9,924 nucleotides of DNA from an uncultured Porphyromonadaceae bacterium (GTDB lineage Bacteria > Bacteroidota > Bacteroidia > Bacteroidales > Muribaculaceae), in assembly GCA_947174155.1 (NCBI GenBank), contig CAMWHX010000023.1, positions 1 to 9,924 of the forward strand, read 5' to 3'. Made by a program: the position numbers and the translations under genes. Shown piece by piece: positions 7,907 to 9,924 of this stretch (within the stretch, counting starts at the first letter, position 1; each line of letters begins with the position of its first letter). The notes beneath the pieces are model-generated. The model saw nothing but the letters and a program-made list of their open reading frames with translations, did not search any database and was not told where the DNA came from.

Positions 7907-7928
7907 GCCCCACGCCCTCATGCGGGGC
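7907..7928 (+). promoter_or_regulatory. GC-rich hairpin in the pheS 5' leader
   Basis: GCCCC (7907-7911) pairs with GGGGC (7924-7928) around a short inner stem and a CCCTCA loop, ending 16 bases before the pheS ATG. The heptamer GCCCTCA also occurs twice here (7914-7920 and 7927-7933). In an otherwise AT-rich leader this stands out and might affect translation initiation. There is no U tract, so it is not a normal terminator. Confidence 0.3.
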
Positions 7929-7944
7929 CCTCACATTTATTGTC

Positions 7945-8970
7945 ATGATAGATAAAATCAACGCTTTGAAAGCTGAACTCTCCGTCGCTACGGCTCCTGA
8001 TGAGGCCGCCGTGGAGCAGTTTCGCATCAAATATCTCGGCAAGAAGGGTGCCATCGCTGCCCTTATGGCCGACTTCCGCAGCGTGCCTGCCGAGCAAAAG
8101 CGCGAGATAGGTCAACTCCTCAACGAACTGAAGACTCTGGCCACCGAGCGTCTCGCCGAACTTCGCGAGGCTCTCGCCGCCGGTGCCGAGGCTGAGGCAG
8201 CCGACATCGACCTCACCCGCACGGCCACTCCCCTCCCCCTGGGCACACGCCATCCCCTCGCTCTGGTCAAGAAGGAGATCATCTCCATCTTTGCCTCGAT
8301 GGGCTTCACCATCGCCGAGGGTCCGGAGATCGAGGATGACTGGCACGTATTCTCATCGCTAAACTTTCCCCCGGATCATCCGGCCCGTGACATGCAGGAC
8401 ACCTTCTTCATCGCCCGCGATCCGTCTGACATCCTGCTGCGCACCCACACCTCCAGCGTGCAGACCCGTGTGATGGAGAAGACTCAACCCCCGATCCGTA
8501 TCGTCTGCCCCGGCCGCGTATATCGCAACGAGGCTATCTCGGCCCGCGCCCACTGCTTCTTCCATCAGGTGGAGGGTCTCTACATCGACCGCAATGTGTC
8601 GTTTGCCGACCTGCGTCAGGCTCTGCTGCACTTCGCCCGTCAGATGTTTGGCCCCGAGACCAAGATCCGTCTGCGTCCGAGCTACTTCCCCTTCACCGAA
8701 CCCTCGGCCGAGATGGATATCTCGTGCAACATCTGTGGCGGTAAGGGTTGCGGCTTCTGCAAGCACACCGGCTGGGTGGAGATCTTGGGTTGCGGCATGG
8801 TGGACCCCAACGTCCTCAAAGCCTGCGGCATAGATCCGGAGATCTACTCCGGTTATGCCTTCGGTATGGGTGTGGAGAGAATCACCAACCTGAAATACCG
8901 CGTCAGCGACCTGCGTCTCTTCTCGGAAAACGACATGCGCTTCCTGCGTGAATTTGAGGCTGCCCGATGA
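7945..8970 (+). CDS. pheS: Phenylalanine--tRNA ligase alpha subunit
   Basis: PheS is the catalytic subunit of the cytoplasmic alpha2-beta2 phenylalanyl-tRNA synthetase, charging tRNA-Phe with phenylalanine using ATP. The N-terminal 85 residues form the charged, Ala/Glu-rich coiled-coil arm that contacts tRNA (IKYLGKKGAIAALM is typical). The class II catalytic core follows: TRHPLALVK near 101, GFTIAEGPEIEDDWHVFSSLN near 120-140, motif 2 PGRVYRNEAISARAHCFFHQ near 189-208, and motif 3 GYAFGMGVERITNLKYR near 303-319. An insert at 261-272 (CNICGGKGCGFC) has four cysteines and may bind zinc. I recall such an insert in many PheS outside the enterobacteria. The frame stays open upstream to a TTG at 7822, but that extension is low-complexity leader. 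The ATG at 7945 gives 341 residues, the family's normal length. pheT is not adjacent here. The stop overlaps the nth start. Confidence 0.97.
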   Translation: MIDKINALKAELSVATAPDEAAVEQFRIKYLGKKGAIAALMADFRSVPAEQKREIGQLLNELKTLATERLAELREALAAGAEAEAADIDLTRTATPLPLGTRHPLALVKKEIISIFASMGFTIAEGPEIEDDWHVFSSLNFPPDHPARDMQDTFFIARDPSDILLRTHTSSVQTRVMEKTQPPIRIVCPGRVYRNEAISARAHCFFHQVEGLYIDRNVSFADLRQALLHFARQMFGPETKIRLRPSYFPFTEPSAEMDISCNICGGKGCGFCKHTGWVEILGCGMVDPNVLKACGIDPEIYSGYAFGMGVERITNLKYRVSDLRLFSENDMRFLREFEAAR

Positions 8971-9737
8971 CGGTCAAGGAGCGTTATGCTGCGATATTGG
9001 AGACCTTCGGGCGCATAATGCCCGACCCACGCACTGAGTTGCATTATGACTCACCGTTTCACCTGCTGGTGGCGGTGATACTCTCAGCTCAATGCACCGA
9101 CAAGCGCGTCAACATGGTGACCCCTCCCCTCTTCGAGGCCTATCCGGATGCAGTGGCCCTGGCGGCCGCGACGGAGGAGGAGTTGCTCCCCTATATCAGC
9201 AGCGTGACCTTCCCCAACGCCAAGACCCGCCATCTGCTCAAAGCGGCGAGGATGCTCCACGAGGAGTTTGGCGGCGAGGTGCCGCGTGACATCGACCTGA
9301 TGATGCGCCTCCCCGGTGTGGGACGCAAGACGGCCAACGTCATGCTCTCCGTCGTGTGGGGAGACGCGGCGATGGCCGTTGACACTCACGTCTTCCGCGT
9401 CAGCAACCGTCTGGGACTGACCCGCAACTCCCGCACACCGCTGGAGACAGAGAAGACACTCGTGCGACATATCCCCGCCGAGCTGCTCTCCAAGGCCCAC
9501 CACTGGCTCATACTCCACGGCCGCTATGTCTGCAAGTCACGCACCCCTCTCTGCGGGGAGTGCGAACTGCGTCGGTACTGTGCCTCCTATCCACGCCTGG
9601 AGAGGGAGCGCAAAGCTAAAACCCAAAGACAAATCGGAGGCTCCCACCCGGAGACAAACCGGAGGCTCCACCGGGAGACAAACCTCAAGCCAAGAGAAGA
9701 TCTCCAAGCAACCGGACGAAGCTCCACTAATCACTAA
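8967..9737 (+). CDS. nth: Endonuclease III (DNA glycosylase/AP lyase)
   Basis: Nth is a bifunctional base-excision-repair enzyme that removes oxidised pyrimidines and nicks the abasic site. The helix-hairpin-helix LPGVGRKTANVM (115-126) contains the catalytic Lys121, and AVDTHVFRV carries the catalytic Asp139. The iron-sulfur loop C189-X6-C196-X2-C199-X5-C205 has the exact Nth spacing for a 4Fe-4S cluster. LLVAVILSAQCTDKRVN near 33-49 is the conserved N-terminal block. The start overlaps the pheS stop (ATGA), which implies translational coupling. Known family members are about 210-225 residues, but this one has 256. The final roughly 45 residues (from ERERKAK on) are basic and come from a 24-25 base direct repeat followed by a heptamer array in which the stop codon lies. 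The repeat copies are read in different frames, so the tail is unlikely to be a conserved functional part. The core enzyme looks intact. Confidence 0.96.
   Translation: MTVKERYAAILETFGRIMPDPRTELHYDSPFHLLVAVILSAQCTDKRVNMVTPPLFEAYPDAVALAAATEEELLPYISSVTFPNAKTRHLLKAARMLHEEFGGEVPRDIDLMMRLPGVGRKTANVMLSVVWGDAAMAVDTHVFRVSNRLGLTRNSRTPLETEKTLVRHIPAELLSKAHHWLILHGRYVCKSRTPLCGECELRRYCASYPRLERERKAKTQRQIGGSHPETNRRLHRETNLKPREDLQATGRSSTNH
9627..9684 (+). repeat. Tandem 24-25 base repeat in the 3' end of nth
   Basis: Unit one (9627-9651, 25 bases) starts AGACAAATCGGAGGCTCC. Unit two (9652-9675, 24 bases) starts AGACAAACCGGAGGCTCC. A partial third copy AGACAAACC covers 9676-9684. The units differ by one substitution in the shared start, small changes at the end, and one missing base. 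That missing base makes the second copy read in a different frame, so the same DNA yields RQIGGSHPE and then TNRRLHRE. Confidence 0.85.
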
Positions 9738-9773
9738 CCACTCATCACTTATCACTAATCACCACTCACTAAT
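9725..9773 (+). repeat. Heptanucleotide tandem repeat (CACTNAY) between nth and the aminotransferase gene
   Basis: Five heptamers follow in perfect register: CACTAAT (9725), CACTAAC (9732), CACTCAT (9739), CACTTAT (9746) and CACTAAT (9753). After an interruption (CAC, CACT) another CACTAAT covers 9767-9773. The TAA stop of nth (9735-9737) lies inside the second unit, and the array ends 9 bases before the next start codon, so it forms most of the intergenic region and the next gene's leader. Confidence 0.85.
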
Positions 9774-9782
9774 TCTAATATC

Positions 9783-9924
9783 ATGCCCCAAATCTCAAAC
9801 CGCGGTCAGGAGATCCCCGCATCTCCGATCCGCAAGCTCGCCCCCTTAGCCGCCGAAGCTGCCGCCAAGGGACTCAAGATCTACCGGCTCAACATCGGTC
9901 AGCCCGATCTGCCCACCCCTCCCG
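9783..9924 (+). CDS. Pyridoxal-phosphate-dependent class I/II aminotransferase, N-terminal part
   Basis: Only the first 47 codons are present and the gene continues beyond the window. The ATG at 9783 begins MPQISNRGQEIPASPIRKL and leads to LKIYRLNIGQPDLPTPP. The RGQ-(E/I)-PASPIRKL stretch and the LNIGQPD-(L/I)-PTP motif are typical of the N-terminus of fold-type I aminotransferases related to aspartate aminotransferase. The pyridoxal-binding lysine and other catalytic residues lie beyond the window, so the substrate cannot be assigned. An aspartate, aromatic or alanine aminotransferase role is possible. It follows nth after 45 bases made mostly of the heptamer repeat, with no Shine-Dalgarno sequence and no terminator visible between the two, so it may be co-transcribed with pheS and nth. 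Confidence 0.85.
   Translation, partial: MPQISNRGQEIPASPIRKLAPLAAEAAAKGLKIYRLNIGQPDLPTPP

Noticed and set aside
7822..7944. 41-residue N-terminal extension of PheS starting at TTG
   Set aside because: It covers the candidate promoter and leader and has no PheS similarity. The ATG at 7945 gives the usual length. It is in frame with PheS without a stop, so it is not a separate attenuator leader peptide despite its phenylalanines.
9725..9773. CRISPR array or attachment site in the short repeats after nth
   Set aside because: The units are 7 bases with no spacers and no neighbouring cas or integrase genes; it is a simple tandem repeat.
1..9924. tRNA, rRNA, riboswitch or insertion sequence
   Set aside because: No cloverleaf, conserved rRNA stretch, known riboswitch core, transposase or terminal inverted repeats were recognised on either strand.

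Overview
This window most likely comes from a Bacteroidota (Bacteroidales) genome of fairly high GC. Supporting signs are start codons without Shine-Dalgarno sequences, a PorO/P-type porin, a large Omp28/cleaved-adhesin surface protein with a sorting-tail-like C-terminus, and candidate promoters of the TTTG/TAnnTTTG type. The style of the surface protein suggests a gut lineage such as Muribaculaceae or Alistipes, but that is a guess.

Layout. Positions 1-136 (minus) hold about 45 codons of an FGGY-family carbohydrate kinase. It has no N-terminal half and sits directly behind the stop codon of the next gene. Positions 163-3883 (minus) hold three genes in the transcription order dcu transporter, secreted L-asparaginase, outer-membrane porin. 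Positions 4039-7746 (minus) hold a 1235-residue secreted multidomain protein that ends at a strong hairpin terminator. The divergent intergenic region 7747-7944 carries candidate promoters for both directions. On the plus strand follow pheS (7945-8970), nth (8967-9737, overlapping pheS by ATGA), a heptanucleotide repeat tract, and the first 47 codons of a PLP-dependent aminotransferase that leaves the window.

How the genes fit together. The dcu-ansB-porin cluster reads as an asparagine/aspartate scavenging route. The porin may admit small solutes, periplasmic asparaginase would release aspartate and ammonia, and the Dcu carrier would import aspartate in exchange for succinate to feed fumarate respiration. 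The aspartate ammonia-lyase this would need is not in the window. The pheS-nth pair is ordinary housekeeping.

I see no clear novel defence, mobile or RNA system. The points most worth checking are the decapitated kinase fragment at the left edge, the repeat-built 3' end of nth with the heptamer array behind it, the palindrome ahead of the dcu gene, and the architecture of the 1235-residue protein.
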